A stretch of 64,000 nucleotides of DNA from CAWKKW01 sp963850345 (GCA_963850345.1 CAWKKW010000002.1:186001-250000); one strand, 5' to 3'. Shown: positions 44,774 to 54,492, counted from the first letter of the stretch. The notes: generated by a model from the letters alone, not told the origin. Numbers and translations are program-made.

Positions 44774-46105
44774 GTGTTGATCTCCGCTTCGCAAGGTTCC
44801 AGTCCACGATCGAGTCAGGCCCAACGGCTGTTTCCAGTCGGCAGCCTCGGACCCTTCATCCTGGTGACAGCGCTGTTCTTTCTCTGGGGCGTGCCAAACA
44901 ATCTCAACGACGTACTGATCCGCCAGTTCATGAAATCGTTTGCGATCTCCAGATTCCAGGCGGGGCTGGTGCAGTCGGCGTTCTATATGGGCTACTTCCT
45001 GCTCGCGATTCCGGCGGCGCTCATGATGCGCAAGCTTGGATACAAAGCAGGTTTTCTCACGGGGTTACTTCTCTTTGGAACCGGTACCTTTCTCTTCTGG
45101 CCGGCGGCCATCGTAGGGCAGTACGGATTTTTCCTGTTCGCTCTATTCGTGATCGCGAGCGGCCTGGCATTTCTTGAGACAGCGTCGAACCCATTCATCG
45201 CGCAGCTAGGTTCGGCTGAGACATCGGAGCAGCGCCTGAACTTCTGCCAGGCTTTCAATCCGATCGGAGCGATCACCGGCGTTCTCATCGGAACTGTGTT
45301 CATCTTTTCGGGAGTGGAACTGACTCCAGCGCAGGTGCAGTCCAAGATTGCGGACCATACCTACAGCGCCTATCTTCGCTCAGAGACGCTTCGGGTCGTA
45401 ACTCCTTACCTGGTACTTGGAATCATCGCTTTGATTTGGGCCTTCCTCATCTGGAGAACGCGTTTTCCTGCGATTCAGAGCGAGCACGAAGGCGATGCAG
45501 GGGATCACGGACACTTCTCCGAGTTACTGCGGCATAAGCATTTTCTGTTAGCGATCGTTACCCAGTTCATGTATGTGGGGGCGCAGGTTGGGACGTGGAG
45601 TTACTTCATCCAATACGTTCAAGACTACGCGCATCGACCGGAAAAGGTGGCGGGCTACTTCTTGACGGGAACGCTGGTTGCGTTTGGCATCGGGCGCTTC
45701 GCTTCGGCGTATCTCATGCGCTTTGTGCCTCCGAACAAGCTGATGGGCATCTACAGCATTCTGAATACAGTGCTGGTCGCCATCGGGGTAGCGTTCCCTG
45801 GGTGGATTGGGCTGTGGGCGCTGTTTCTCACGAGCTTCTTCATGTCGGTGATGTTCCCGACCATCTTTGCGCTCGGGATCAAACGGCTCGGCACGAATAC
45901 AAAAATCGGAGGATCGCTGATCGTGATGGCCATTGTCGGCGGCGCAGTTCTCACTCCGGTGATGGGGCTGATTTCAGTAAAGACGCAGAGCATCGCCCTA
46001 GCCTACTTAGTGCCGCTTGCAGGCTACATAGTGGTGGGGCTGTATTCGTTTTTTGGATCGCAGGCTGGCTTTTCCAAGCTGGGGGATGCGAACATCGCCA
46101 CTTAG
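44774..46105 (+). CDS. fucP: FucP-type L-fucose:H+ symporter (MFS)
   Basis: This transporter of about 443 aa has 12 predicted membrane segments. The signature FFLWGVPNNLNDVLIRQF, followed by GYFLLAIPAALMMRKLGY and FLETASNPF, matches the FucP subfamily of the major facilitator superfamily, which takes up L-fucose or related sugars with protons. The frame opens at a TTG (44753), but GTG 44774 is preceded by AAGGG at eight bases and is preferred. It is the last gene of the run. A hexose/galactose transporter of the same subfamily cannot be excluded. Confidence 0.9.
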   Translation: MLISASQGSSPRSSQAQRLFPVGSLGPFILVTALFFLWGVPNNLNDVLIRQFMKSFAISRFQAGLVQSAFYMGYFLLAIPAALMMRKLGYKAGFLTGLLLFGTGTFLFWPAAIVGQYGFFLFALFVIASGLAFLETASNPFIAQLGSAETSEQRLNFCQAFNPIGAITGVLIGTVFIFSGVELTPAQVQSKIADHTYSAYLRSETLRVVTPYLVLGIIALIWAFLIWRTRFPAIQSEHEGDAGDHGHFSELLRHKHFLLAIVTQFMYVGAQVGTWSYFIQYVQDYAHRPEKVAGYFLTGTLVAFGIGRFASAYLMRFVPPNKLMGIYSILNTVLVAIGVAFPGWIGLWALFLTSFFMSVMFPTIFALGIKRLGTNTKIGGSLIVMAIVGGAVLTPVMGLISVKTQSIALAYLVPLAGYIVVGLYSFFGSQAGFSKLGDANIAT

Positions 46106-46144
46106 CTTGGCCGGACGAGTCTGAATTACTCTTGCGCTCCGGCG

Positions 46145-47836
46145 TTACGCTAGCTCCACGTTGATCTTCTTCGTGCCGGGATCCATCTCGGTAATGCGAA
46201 AGCTTCTGATCTGTCCGGTACGCGCGGGCTCCGGCTTTCTTTCGCTCGCACCGGCGGCACCCTTCCATTTCGCTTTCAACATGGAGCTGAGCGAAGAGAG
46301 GTCAGGCTTCGTCGCTTCGGCGGCCTTCTCCTCAATCGCAGGTGAAGAGGCTATACGGCAGTCCGCGAAGATGCCTTCGCCCAACTCTACGCGAGCTTTC
46401 TCCGCGGAGTCGTCCAGCAATCGGCCGGAGACGACATCGCCAACCTTGTGCTCGGCGATGTATTCATCGAGGCTGGTTGGGATGAGCTGCTTCATGCTCA
46501 AGCGAAGCTGCCGCTTTTCCGGATCGACCGCCAGTACTTGCGCTTTTACGACTTCGCCTAATCTCAGTACATCCTGCGGATGGTGAATGTGCTTGTCGGC
46601 GCTGATCTCGCTGACGTGCACCATGCCCTCCACGCCTTCTGCGAGTTGCACAAAGGCGCCGAACTTGGTCATGCTAGTAACCGGGCCTTCGATTGACGAG
46701 CCCACGGCGAATTTGTTCGCAGCCTCTGCCCAGGGATCACCCAGCGTTTGCTTCAGGCCAAGCGAGATGCGGCGTTCGGCCACGTTGACATTAAGGATCA
46801 CGGCTTCGACTGTTTCGCCGGGCTTGAGAACGTCGCTCGGCTTTCTCACCTTTTTCGCCCACGACATCTCGGAGAGATGAATCAGCCCTTCGACCCCGGG
46901 CTCGAGTTCCACGAAGCCGCCGAACTCGACGACACGCGTAACGATTCCGCGGACGCGTTCGCCAGCCTTGTACTTCTCCGCAACTGAGTCCCAGGGCTGC
47001 GGCTGCAGTTGTTTCATGCCGAGTGAAATCCGGCGCTTCTCCTGGTCCACCTTTAGCACGACAGCTTCCACCTGCTGGCCGACCGAGAGCACGTCCGCGG
47101 GACTGGTGATTCGCGTCCAGGCGATGTCACTTACATGCAGCAGCCCATCCACTCCGCCGATATCGACGAAGGCTCCGTAATCGGTTAGGCTGCGGACCTC
47201 GCCGTGTACCCGATCGCCTTCACTGAGCTGCGAATAACGCCGCTCCTTCGTGACGCGCTCTTCTTCTTCGACCACGGCACGGCGGTCGACCACGACATCT
47301 TCGTCAGCGATGTCCAGCTTGAGAATGCGGCAGGTAATCTGCTGGCCGATCATCTTCTCCATCTCAGCTGCATCGCGTGCTCCGCTGCGAGAGGCGGGCA
47401 TGAAGGCACGTACTCCCACGTCGACGTGCAGACCGCCTTTTACGACGCCAGTCACGGTACCCACAATGATCGACTTCTCCTCGAATGCCTTCTCGAGCGA
47501 AGACCAGTCGGTCGGTTGGGTCACCTTAAGGCGAGATAACTCGTAGTATCCGTCCACGTCGCGGCCTTTCACAGAGACCTGAAGCGTGTCCCCGGGCTTC
47601 ACCGCTTCGCCTGCATTCTGGAAGGCGGCCAGCGGCAAGGTACCTTCGCTCTTGTAACCGATGTCGACAAAGACCGTGTCGGCGGAGACAGCAATGACGG
47701 TCCCCTGCAATTGTTTGGGCCCATCCTCCTTCGGTTGCGAGTGACTGCGCTCGAACTGAGAAAGCAGTTCGCCGAAAGATTCGGTGGATTCAGGAGCAGA
47801 TGTGGGGATGGGCTGGGGATCGGAGGTGTTTGACAT
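46145..47836 (-). CDS. rpsA: Ribosomal protein S1-like RNA-binding protein
   Basis: This 563-aa protein consists of S1 repeats. Two N-terminal degenerate modules (GTVIAVSADTVFVDIG, VGTVTGVVKGGLHVDVGVRAFMPASRSG) are followed by three classical ones, each with a hallmark such as YGAFVDIGGVDGLLHVSDI, FGGFVELEPGVEGLIHLSEM or FGAFVQLAEGVEGMVHVSEI. A last degenerate one follows (VVSGRLLDDSAEKARVELG). S1 helps mRNA bind the 30S subunit. The layout matches bacterial rpsA. It may be a paralogue, as Acidobacteriota genomes can carry more than one, so the symbol is provisional. It converges with fucP. Confidence 0.88.
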   Translation of the reverse strand: MSNTSDPQPIPTSAPESTESFGELLSQFERSHSQPKEDGPKQLQGTVIAVSADTVFVDIGYKSEGTLPLAAFQNAGEAVKPGDTLQVSVKGRDVDGYYELSRLKVTQPTDWSSLEKAFEEKSIIVGTVTGVVKGGLHVDVGVRAFMPASRSGARDAAEMEKMIGQQITCRILKLDIADEDVVVDRRAVVEEEERVTKERRYSQLSEGDRVHGEVRSLTDYGAFVDIGGVDGLLHVSDIAWTRITSPADVLSVGQQVEAVVLKVDQEKRRISLGMKQLQPQPWDSVAEKYKAGERVRGIVTRVVEFGGFVELEPGVEGLIHLSEMSWAKKVRKPSDVLKPGETVEAVILNVNVAERRISLGLKQTLGDPWAEAANKFAVGSSIEGPVTSMTKFGAFVQLAEGVEGMVHVSEISADKHIHHPQDVLRLGEVVKAQVLAVDPEKRQLRLSMKQLIPTSLDEYIAEHKVGDVVSGRLLDDSAEKARVELGEGIFADCRIASSPAIEEKAAEATKPDLSSLSSMLKAKWKGAAGASERKPEPARTGQIRSFRITEMDPGTKKINVELA

Positions 47837-47931
47837 GTGAGTTTACTGATTCATTTTGGCATACTCTACCCGCGAGAGACAGGATAGCCTTTCAGCAGAG
47901 GTAGGCCGAGCCAACCCAATGCCGGCAGAGG

Positions 47932-49056
47932 TCAGCCGGTGGTATAGGCTCGCTGCTTCCAGCTAGTCTGGTAACCGAGCAGTTTGCGACCGAATGCGTA
48001 CCATTGCAGCGCCAGTAAGACCAACATGCCCGCAGGGTGAAGCAGAGCGCCCGATAGGCGCTGGCGAAAGCGCCGCATGCCGAGGAGCCGAGGCAGCAGG
48101 CTGGCGACAAATGCGAGCAGTGCCAGCAAGCTAGCTGTGTGGTTATGCTCCGTAAGAGCGAAGGCGACGATCAGAATCGGTAAGACTTGCCCGAGGAGCA
48201 GGAAGATCGTGAACGGCACGATACGGGCAGGGGAGGCCAAGCCTTCGGTAGCATTCTTGGCCAGGCCGTGCCACACTTCGCCCGCGCTGCGATACATGCG
48301 GCACTGGGCCAAACCGGTGAGGTCGGCCAGGTCTGTGTGGAAGCCGTGCTGTCGAAACAGCCTGGGCAGCAGGATGCCGTCATGCATGGTGGTACGTATG
48401 GCTGCGTGGGTTCCGCTGCGCCGGTATGCGGTTCGCCGCAACAGGAAGAACTGCCCGCATCCCGCCGCAAGCGAAGGTACGTTCGATCGGCGCATGCGCG
48501 CGATCGGAAGAAAGCCGAGCAGGATGAAGTGAATCAGCGGCAACAGCAGCCACTCTAACGGCGTCTCGGTAAGCTGGCGGGGAAAGCCGCTGACCAACTC
48601 CGACTTCGACTGGATGAGGAACGAGGACATCGCGGCGAGTGCCTGTGGAGCGAGGCGCACATCGGCGTCGAGAAAGCACAGGACCTCGTGTCGCGCCAGT
48701 GAGGCGAGCACGTAGCAGGCATGCTGTTTGCCATTCCACCCTGCAGGCAACGGAGGCGCGGTCTCCAGCCGGACGCGCTGATCGCGTTGCGCGAGCTGGC
48801 GGACCTGTTCGGCTGTGCCGTCGGTCGACGAGTCGTCGAGCACGATAACTTCGAACTCCAATCCTTCTGACGCAAGAACGCTCTCGACCGCCGCGACGAT
48901 GGATTGTTCCTCATTGCGCGCAGGAATGAGTACGGATACCGGAGGCACCGCGATGTTGCGGTCTGGTCGTGGCGCGCGATAGAGAACCAGGTTCCAGCAG
49001 AAGAAGATCGCCGGGAACAGGGCACACAGCAGACTAAGAAATGCGATGGCAGTCAT
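47932..49056 (-). CDS. GT2 glycosyltransferase of carotenoid operon (CrtQ-like)
   Basis: This 374-aa family 2 glycosyltransferase starts with a membrane helix (MTAIAFLSLLCALFPAIFF). The GT-A core has SVLIPARNEEQSIV and VLDDSSTDGTAEQ, then CFLDADVRL with the DxD, followed by two or three further membrane segments near the C-terminus. In staphyloxanthin-like pathways such an enzyme attaches glucose to a C30 carotenoid acid at the cytoplasmic face. ATG 49056 overlaps the acyltransferase stop (ATGA), and it is the last gene of the five-gene operon. The sugar and acceptor are inferred. Confidence 0.85.
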   Translation of the reverse strand: MTAIAFLSLLCALFPAIFFCWNLVLYRAPRPDRNIAVPPVSVLIPARNEEQSIVAAVESVLASEGLEFEVIVLDDSSTDGTAEQVRQLAQRDQRVRLETAPPLPAGWNGKQHACYVLASLARHEVLCFLDADVRLAPQALAAMSSFLIQSKSELVSGFPRQLTETPLEWLLLPLIHFILLGFLPIARMRRSNVPSLAAGCGQFFLLRRTAYRRSGTHAAIRTTMHDGILLPRLFRQHGFHTDLADLTGLAQCRMYRSAGEVWHGLAKNATEGLASPARIVPFTIFLLLGQVLPILIVAFALTEHNHTASLLALLAFVASLLPRLLGMRRFRQRLSGALLHPAGMLVLLALQWYAFGRKLLGYQTSWKQRAYTTG

Positions 49057-49853
49057 GGATGATGAATGCTTCCATGCTCGCCGTGGTATTCGCGGCCGGT
49101 CGCAGTGGCGCGCAGACGCTGCCATAGTTGATAGATACCGCTGATGCCTGAGCCTCCGGCGAGAACAGTTTCGAACGAGCCCGGGTTTCTCGTAACAGCC
49201 ATCAGTGCCAATTCATCCTGAGCTGCAGCTAGCGACTTCTCCAGATCACCGACAGCGAGTGGATGATTTCGGCCGCACAGAATGGGCTTGCCGATGTTGC
49301 TAAGTACCTCGGGCAGCCGCTCGTTCCAGAAGGAATATTCAATGGCTAATGGCACGATGACGACCGAAGGCAGGCGATTGAGCAGAGCGGAAAGGCCGGG
49401 CCGGAAATTAAGCGGGCGCGGGCGAACGTCAGTGAAAGAACCTTGAGGAGTAATCCAGAGAATCGCTTTCCGCTGCACTAAAATTTCTGTCGCGGCTCGG
49501 AAGAATTCTGCCGCCCCCTTCGCCTTTCCTTGCTCAACGGGAAAGAGTCCCAGCCTGCGCATAAATCCGTAGTGCTTGAGAGCCGCAGCATCCATCGGGG
49601 CATAGTGATCGACATCGGAGCGCAATCGCCGTGCCAGGAGAATGCAGGTGAGCGGGTCCCACCACGACGCGTGATTCAGGTAAAGGATGACGGGACCGTC
49701 GTGAACAGGGAAGCGCGCGGCATGCGCCAGCCTGAGCGCATGAAAGTGCCGTCCCACATACCAATGCAGGTAGAAGTAGAAGAATCCGAGCAGGGAAGGC
49801 GAAGGTCGCGGTAACTCCGCCAAGCGTCTGCTACTTGTAGGCCGGGTAGTCAT
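49053..49853 (-). CDS. PlsC-type acyltransferase of carotenoid operon (CrtO-like)
   Basis: This 266-aa acyltransferase has the HX4D active site in LNHASWWD and a substrate motif WITPQGSFTDV. In the C30 pathway it would esterify the glucosyl carotenoid acid with a fatty acid. The frame opens at 50060, but ATG 49853 overlaps the crtP-like stop by four bases, which fixes the start. Its own stop overlaps the glycosyltransferase start. A role in phospholipid synthesis is less likely given its position inside the operon. Confidence 0.82.
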   Translation of the reverse strand: MTTRPTSSRRLAELPRPSPSLLGFFYFYLHWYVGRHFHALRLAHAARFPVHDGPVILYLNHASWWDPLTCILLARRLRSDVDHYAPMDAAALKHYGFMRRLGLFPVEQGKAKGAAEFFRAATEILVQRKAILWITPQGSFTDVRPRPLNFRPGLSALLNRLPSVVIVPLAIEYSFWNERLPEVLSNIGKPILCGRNHPLAVGDLEKSLAAAQDELALMAVTRNPGSFETVLAGGSGISGIYQLWQRLRATATGREYHGEHGSIHHP

Positions 49854-51403
49854 GAGGCTGGGGCGAGTAAGTGCTCCGCTTGTTCGCGGGCGGCTGTAGC
49901 GGCTTGGGAGCCGCGGTAACGTTGATCGAGAGCATCGGCTGCAATCCAACCGGACATCAGGACCATGGGCATGCCTGGGCCGGGATGTGCGGCCCCACCG
50001 GCGAGAAACAGCCCATCGAGGCTGCGGCTCGCATTGGCTGGTTTGAAGGCGCCATTCCACCGGCCATGGCTGGAGAGGCCGTAGATGGCGCCGTTCAGCA
50101 CCTTGTAGCGCTCGTGAATATCCTGCGGAGTGAGCGCGCTTTCGAAGACGATTCGCTCTTCGATGTCGTTCAGACCAGCGGTGCGTTTGAGCTTGTCCAA
50201 AATCACCTGCCGGTAGGCCGGGAACATCTTTGACCAGTCGTGATGCGGGCGCAAGTAAGGCGTGTGAACCAGCACGTAAAGGGCATCGCCGCCTGCAGGC
50301 GCTGTTCCTGGCTCAGTGTGGCTGGTAGAGGCAAGATAGCAGGTAGGATCGGGCGCGGGTTCGCCCAAGTCGTAGATGTGATGAAACTCCTCGTGCGGAT
50401 CGCGAGAGAAGACGAAGTCATGGTGGGCGAGGTGAGCGTAGCGTTTGTTCAGGCCCAGATAGAGGACCACGCCAGAGCAGGCCGGTTCGTAGTCGCGGCT
50501 TTTGTCAAATTGTTTGGCTACGGTCCCGCCAATCAACTCACGATGCGTACGTACGGCGTCTTCGTTGGAGACAATCGCTCCGAAGTCGTGACGGCTGCCG
50601 TCTTTTGTAACCAGGCCGGTGACTACACCTTGATCGCTGAGAATGCGTTCGACTTCGGTCGACGTGTGGTAGCGAACGCCCAGTTCGGTGCCGAGTTTCA
50701 CCAGCGCTTCGGGAACGGCGCGCGTGCCGCCCATCGGGTACCAGATGCCTTCCTCCGACTGCATGTGAGCTATGGAGCAGAGGATTGCGGGTGAGGCATC
50801 GGGCGAGGAACCAACATATTGCACATAGTGATCGAGCATCTGAGCGACGCGAGGGTCGCCGACAAAATCGCGAATGGTTCCCGCGACCGATTGCCCAAGG
50901 CGCATGCTCATCACGTCCTTCAACACGGCGATGTCGAAGGCTCCTTTGAGTTGAAGGGTATCGCGCATAGAGCCGACGGAGCGCCAGAAGAAGAAACGAT
51001 CCGAGATGCTGTGGAGTCTCTCGGAGAGCTGCATAAACTGGAGATAGCGTGCGCCAGTTCCCGGGTTCAGGCTGTCCAGTTCGCGAGCCATCTCGCTGGT
51101 ATCGTGTTTCAAATCGAGGACGGAACCATCGTCGAAGAAACAGCGCCATTGCGGGTCGAGCCGAACCATGCGCAGGTAATCGGACATGGAACGCCCCGCC
51201 TCACAGAAGACGCGCTGTAAGACTGAGGGTTGGATGAGAATGGTCGGCCCCATGTCGAAGCGAAAGCCGTTCTGCGACAGAACCGCGGCCTTGCCGCCGA
51301 GCCAGGGATTCTTCTCGAAGACGTCGACTCCGTAACCTCTTGCGGCCAGAGTGCAGGCGGCGGAAAGACCGCCCAACCCCGATCCGATCACTGCAACACG
51401 CAT
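49850..51403 (-). CDS. CrtP/CrtN-like carotenoid oxidoreductase
   Basis: This 517-aa amine-oxidase-fold FAD protein belongs to the phytoene desaturase family. The N-terminal dinucleotide site is VIGSGLGGLSAACTLAARG, then GGKAAVLSQNGFRFDMGPTI. The C-terminal part has LDGLFLAGGAAHPGPGMPMV. In C30 pathways the second CrtN-type enzyme (CrtP, CrtNb) oxidises the end methyl group of diaponeurosporene or diapolycopene. Here it follows the aldehyde dehydrogenase gene, supporting that role over plain desaturation. AGGAG lies ten bases before ATG 51403. The frame is open to 51430. Confidence 0.85.
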   Translation of the reverse strand: MRVAVIGSGLGGLSAACTLAARGYGVDVFEKNPWLGGKAAVLSQNGFRFDMGPTILIQPSVLQRVFCEAGRSMSDYLRMVRLDPQWRCFFDDGSVLDLKHDTSEMARELDSLNPGTGARYLQFMQLSERLHSISDRFFFWRSVGSMRDTLQLKGAFDIAVLKDVMSMRLGQSVAGTIRDFVGDPRVAQMLDHYVQYVGSSPDASPAILCSIAHMQSEEGIWYPMGGTRAVPEALVKLGTELGVRYHTSTEVERILSDQGVVTGLVTKDGSRHDFGAIVSNEDAVRTHRELIGGTVAKQFDKSRDYEPACSGVVLYLGLNKRYAHLAHHDFVFSRDPHEEFHHIYDLGEPAPDPTCYLASTSHTEPGTAPAGGDALYVLVHTPYLRPHHDWSKMFPAYRQVILDKLKRTAGLNDIEERIVFESALTPQDIHERYKVLNGAIYGLSSHGRWNGAFKPANASRSLDGLFLAGGAAHPGPGMPMVLMSGWIAADALDQRYRGSQAATAAREQAEHLLAPAS

Positions 51404-51444
51404 CGTGTAACTACTCCTGAGTAAGTCCACTTACAACTTTAGAT

Positions 51445-52941
51445 TCAGCCACGACTGATACTTCGAAGCCGACTCGCGGCACGTACAAGATTTCGGAGAC
51501 CGTGCCACTTGGCCATCCACGTGCCCCCATGCACCATGCGCAAGTAGGCGGCAAAGAAGTCTGCATGATCCGGGGTGGTGGGAGCATATGGCCGCAGATC
51601 GCGGCTCTTCTGGATCTGAACCGTCTTGACGGTCGTCATCTCGAGGAGACCCTCGCGACCCTGGCTGACACCGAAGCCGCTCGAACGCCTGCCTCCAAAT
51701 GGCGCGCGCGGGTCTGCAGTCGCGACGATGACGTCATTGATGAGAACACTGCCGGCCTGGATTCGGGAGGCGAGTTTGAGTGCTCTTTGTTCGGATCCGA
51801 AGACAGACGCGGTGAGCGCGTAGGGACACCGCGAATAGGCGTCAAGCGCAAAGGATTCATCGCTGGTAGCCATCATCGACAGCACCGGTGCGAAGATATC
51901 CGCCTGCATAACTCGCATCTGCGGAGTTACTCCCGTGAGAAGAAAGGGCGACACCTTATCCAATTGCATGGAACCGCACTCAATGCTTGCGCCGCCACGT
52001 TGCGCTTCGGCGAGCATGCTCTGAAGCAGATGAGCGGTGGAGGACCGAACCTCGACAGGATCGATAGCGTTGAGGAGTGCCACTAATGTCGGCTTGAGTT
52101 GGGTCAGCATTTTCTCCGAGGCGAAGAGCCGCCGCGGAGCCATGCAGGTTGCCGATCCATTGAGCCGCAGCCCAAAAGCAACCGCTGCTGCGACTCTTTC
52201 CAGGTCCGCGCCTTCGAGCACGAAGATCGCGTCGCATCCTGAGAGCTCCATCACGGCAGGGGTAAGTGACTCCGCCAACTTGCGCAGCACGGTGCGGCCG
52301 GTCTGAGCGGAGCCAGTGAGGAAGACTTTGTCCACGCCGCAGTCGATGGCGTGGTTGGCAGCGTCGGCGGATTCTTCCAGCACCTGAAACAGTCGCGGCT
52401 CGAGGCCGGAATCCAGTAGAACCTTGCGAAGCGCAATGGCGGCGCTCGTGGTTCCGGGTGCGGGCTTCAAAAGTACGGCGTTGCCCGCAGCCAGGGCCTG
52501 CAGCGTCTGAACACCGGGCAAGAACAGCGGGTAATTGCCGGAACCGATGACCAGGACCACGCCTAAAGGTTCTCGGCGAACTTCGGTTCTAACTCCACTC
52601 AACCACAAAGGACGGGTTCGACGATCGGCTACACGGGGCGCAAGGATGGTTGCGGCTTCGCGCTCCAGAAATCGGCAAGCTTCGACGAGCGGCAGCACCT
52701 CCGCAACTAACGTGTCCGCGAGGGTCCGGTGCAGGTTCCCGCTCAGCTCGAGCGGAACAGCGGCGGCGAGTTCGGTAGCGGAAGATGCCATCGCTTCTCG
52801 CGCCTTCTTCAAGACTTGCAGGCGGGATGGGACGTCTGTTTGCGCCCAGAATGATTGCGCGAGGCGAACGTCGGCCAGCGAACGAAGGCGCGTCGGTAAA
52901 CGAAGCGTTGTCCTGGGCCGAATTTCCCGCACAGTATTCAT
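51445..52941 (-). CDS. Aldehyde dehydrogenase of carotenoid operon (diapocarotenal-type)
   Basis: This 498-aa aldehyde dehydrogenase has VLVIGSGNYPLFLPG in the cofactor region, Glu in PAVMELSGCDAIFVL and the catalytic Cys in NGSATCMAPRRLF. In staphyloxanthin-type pathways an enzyme of this kind converts a C30 carotenoid aldehyde to the carboxylate that is then glycosylated. Its ATG follows the crtN stop directly (TAAATG), so the operon is tightly packed. Activity on other aldehydes cannot be excluded, but the position makes a carotenoid substrate most likely. Confidence 0.85.
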   Translation of the reverse strand: MNTVREIRPRTTLRLPTRLRSLADVRLAQSFWAQTDVPSRLQVLKKAREAMASSATELAAAVPLELSGNLHRTLADTLVAEVLPLVEACRFLEREAATILAPRVADRRTRPLWLSGVRTEVRREPLGVVLVIGSGNYPLFLPGVQTLQALAAGNAVLLKPAPGTTSAAIALRKVLLDSGLEPRLFQVLEESADAANHAIDCGVDKVFLTGSAQTGRTVLRKLAESLTPAVMELSGCDAIFVLEGADLERVAAAVAFGLRLNGSATCMAPRRLFASEKMLTQLKPTLVALLNAIDPVEVRSSTAHLLQSMLAEAQRGGASIECGSMQLDKVSPFLLTGVTPQMRVMQADIFAPVLSMMATSDESFALDAYSRCPYALTASVFGSEQRALKLASRIQAGSVLINDVIVATADPRAPFGGRRSSGFGVSQGREGLLEMTTVKTVQIQKSRDLRPYAPTTPDHADFFAAYLRMVHGGTWMAKWHGLRNLVRAASRLRSISRG

Positions 52942-54492
52942 TTACGAAGCCGCCTCGTAGATGGCCGTATGCGCAATCTCGTTCGGTTCCACGTTCCATT
53001 GCGGCTCAAGCTTCAAGTCTTCGAGTAGAAGCCGCGAAGTGATACGTGCCGATTCGAAGATCACAGGAAGGCCGCTGCCGGGGTGTGTGCCGCCGCCGAC
53101 GAGATAGACGCCTTCTGTATCTTCAAAACGGTTGTGAGGACGCAGATGCAACATCTGCTTAAGAGTATGCGCCATGCTGAAGGTGGCGCCCTGGTGCAGG
53201 GCAAATTCAGTCTGCCAGTCGCGCGGAGTACATACCCTCTCGGTGCGAATGCGGCTCTCTACATCGTCGATCCCGATTTTTTCGAGCTGGCGGAAGGCCA
53301 GTTGGCGGTAGCGCGCCTTCTCCTTGTTCCAGTCGACATTGGGGCTCTGATGAGTCACCGGAACCAGCACATATAACGTGCTTGCGTCGCGAGGCGCCAG
53401 CGTTGGGTCTGTGACCGAAGCGTTCTGAACATAGAACGACGGATCGTCCGACAAGACGTGGTTCTCTTCGATGTCTCGGAGGTTCTGGCGGTAGTCGCGA
53501 GCCAGATAAATCGTGTGATGAGCCACCTTGTCGTAGATGCCGTCGATGCCCAGGTAGAGCATGAAGGTTGAGCAAGAAAACCGTTTGCTGGCAATTCGTT
53601 CGTTGGTCCACTTTCGACGGAGGCGGTTCGGGATCATGCGACGCATGGCCTCGGCGAAATCCGCGTTCACGACGACTGCGTCGGCGCGCAGAGTCCGCGA
53701 AGCCGTGCGGATTCCGGTGGCCTTGCGGCCGTCGAAGAGAACTTCTTCCACCGGCTCATTGAGCAGGATCTTCACTCCCAGGTCTTCGGCGACACGTGCC
53801 ATAGTGTTGCTTACAGCGCCGCATCCGCCAACAGGATGGAACACTCCGTGCTCATACTCAAGAAAAGAAAGGATGCTGAACAAGCTGGGGCAGGTGAAGG
53901 GGGACATGCCAAGGTACTTCGATTGGAAGCTGAAGCCGAGGCGAATGCGCTCATCCTGAAAGTAGTTTTGTAAGTCGGAATCGAGACAGGTCCAGGGGCG
54001 CAGACGAGGCAGCAACTTCAGCATGTTCCAGTTGAGCAGATCCCGCCAGCTTTCAAAAGGGGACTCCAGGCAAGGCGTGAAGGCCTCCAACTTGGAACGG
54101 TTGTCACGCATGAAGTTTGTAAACCGGCCGGCATCGGCGGGACAAAGCGCGGCAATCGCTTTCTCCATTCGAACCAGGTCGGGAGTCGCAAGTAGTTCGC
54201 CACCCGAGCCAAAGACCAGGCGATACTGCGGATCGAGGCGATACATCGGCAGCTCGGCGTCGAGGTTGCGATCTGCCGCCGCAAAGATCTCGCGCAGGAT
54301 TCGCGGGTAGAGAAAAAACGTGGGGCCGGTGTCGAACTTAAAGCCATCCTGATGAATGGTGGAGGTGCGACCGCCTACCTGCGCGTTCTTTTCAACCAGA
54401 GTGACGTGAACGCCTGATTTAGCCAGCAGGATGGCGGAAGCTAAGCCGCCCGGTCCTGCACCGATGATCACTACGCTTCGCGAATGCTTCAT
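52942..54492 (-). CDS. Diapophytoene/phytoene desaturase (CrtN-like)
   Basis: This protein of about 516 aa is a carotenoid desaturase with VVIIGAGPGGLASAILLAKSG (FAD site) and GGRTSTIHQDGFKFDTGPTFF. The C-terminal signature VYLVGGGTHPGSGLPVIFESA is shared with CrtI and CrtN. It introduces double bands into a colourless precursor to make coloured polyenes, membrane-associated. It is the first gene of the operon. The frame opens at 54597, and ATG 54492 is chosen by the family start. The only Shine-Dalgarno-like stretch is distant (about 12 bases). The partners of CrtN (synthase CrtM, or HpnC/D/E) are not in the window. Confidence 0.88.
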   Translation of the reverse strand: MKHSRSVVIIGAGPGGLASAILLAKSGVHVTLVEKNAQVGGRTSTIHQDGFKFDTGPTFFLYPRILREIFAAADRNLDAELPMYRLDPQYRLVFGSGGELLATPDLVRMEKAIAALCPADAGRFTNFMRDNRSKLEAFTPCLESPFESWRDLLNWNMLKLLPRLRPWTCLDSDLQNYFQDERIRLGFSFQSKYLGMSPFTCPSLFSILSFLEYEHGVFHPVGGCGAVSNTMARVAEDLGVKILLNEPVEEVLFDGRKATGIRTASRTLRADAVVVNADFAEAMRRMIPNRLRRKWTNERIASKRFSCSTFMLYLGIDGIYDKVAHHTIYLARDYRQNLRDIEENHVLSDDPSFYVQNASVTDPTLAPRDASTLYVLVPVTHQSPNVDWNKEKARYRQLAFRQLEKIGIDDVESRIRTERVCTPRDWQTEFALHQGATFSMAHTLKQMLHLRPHNRFEDTEGVYLVGGGTHPGSGLPVIFESARITSRLLLEDLKLEPQWNVEPNEIAHTAIYEAAS

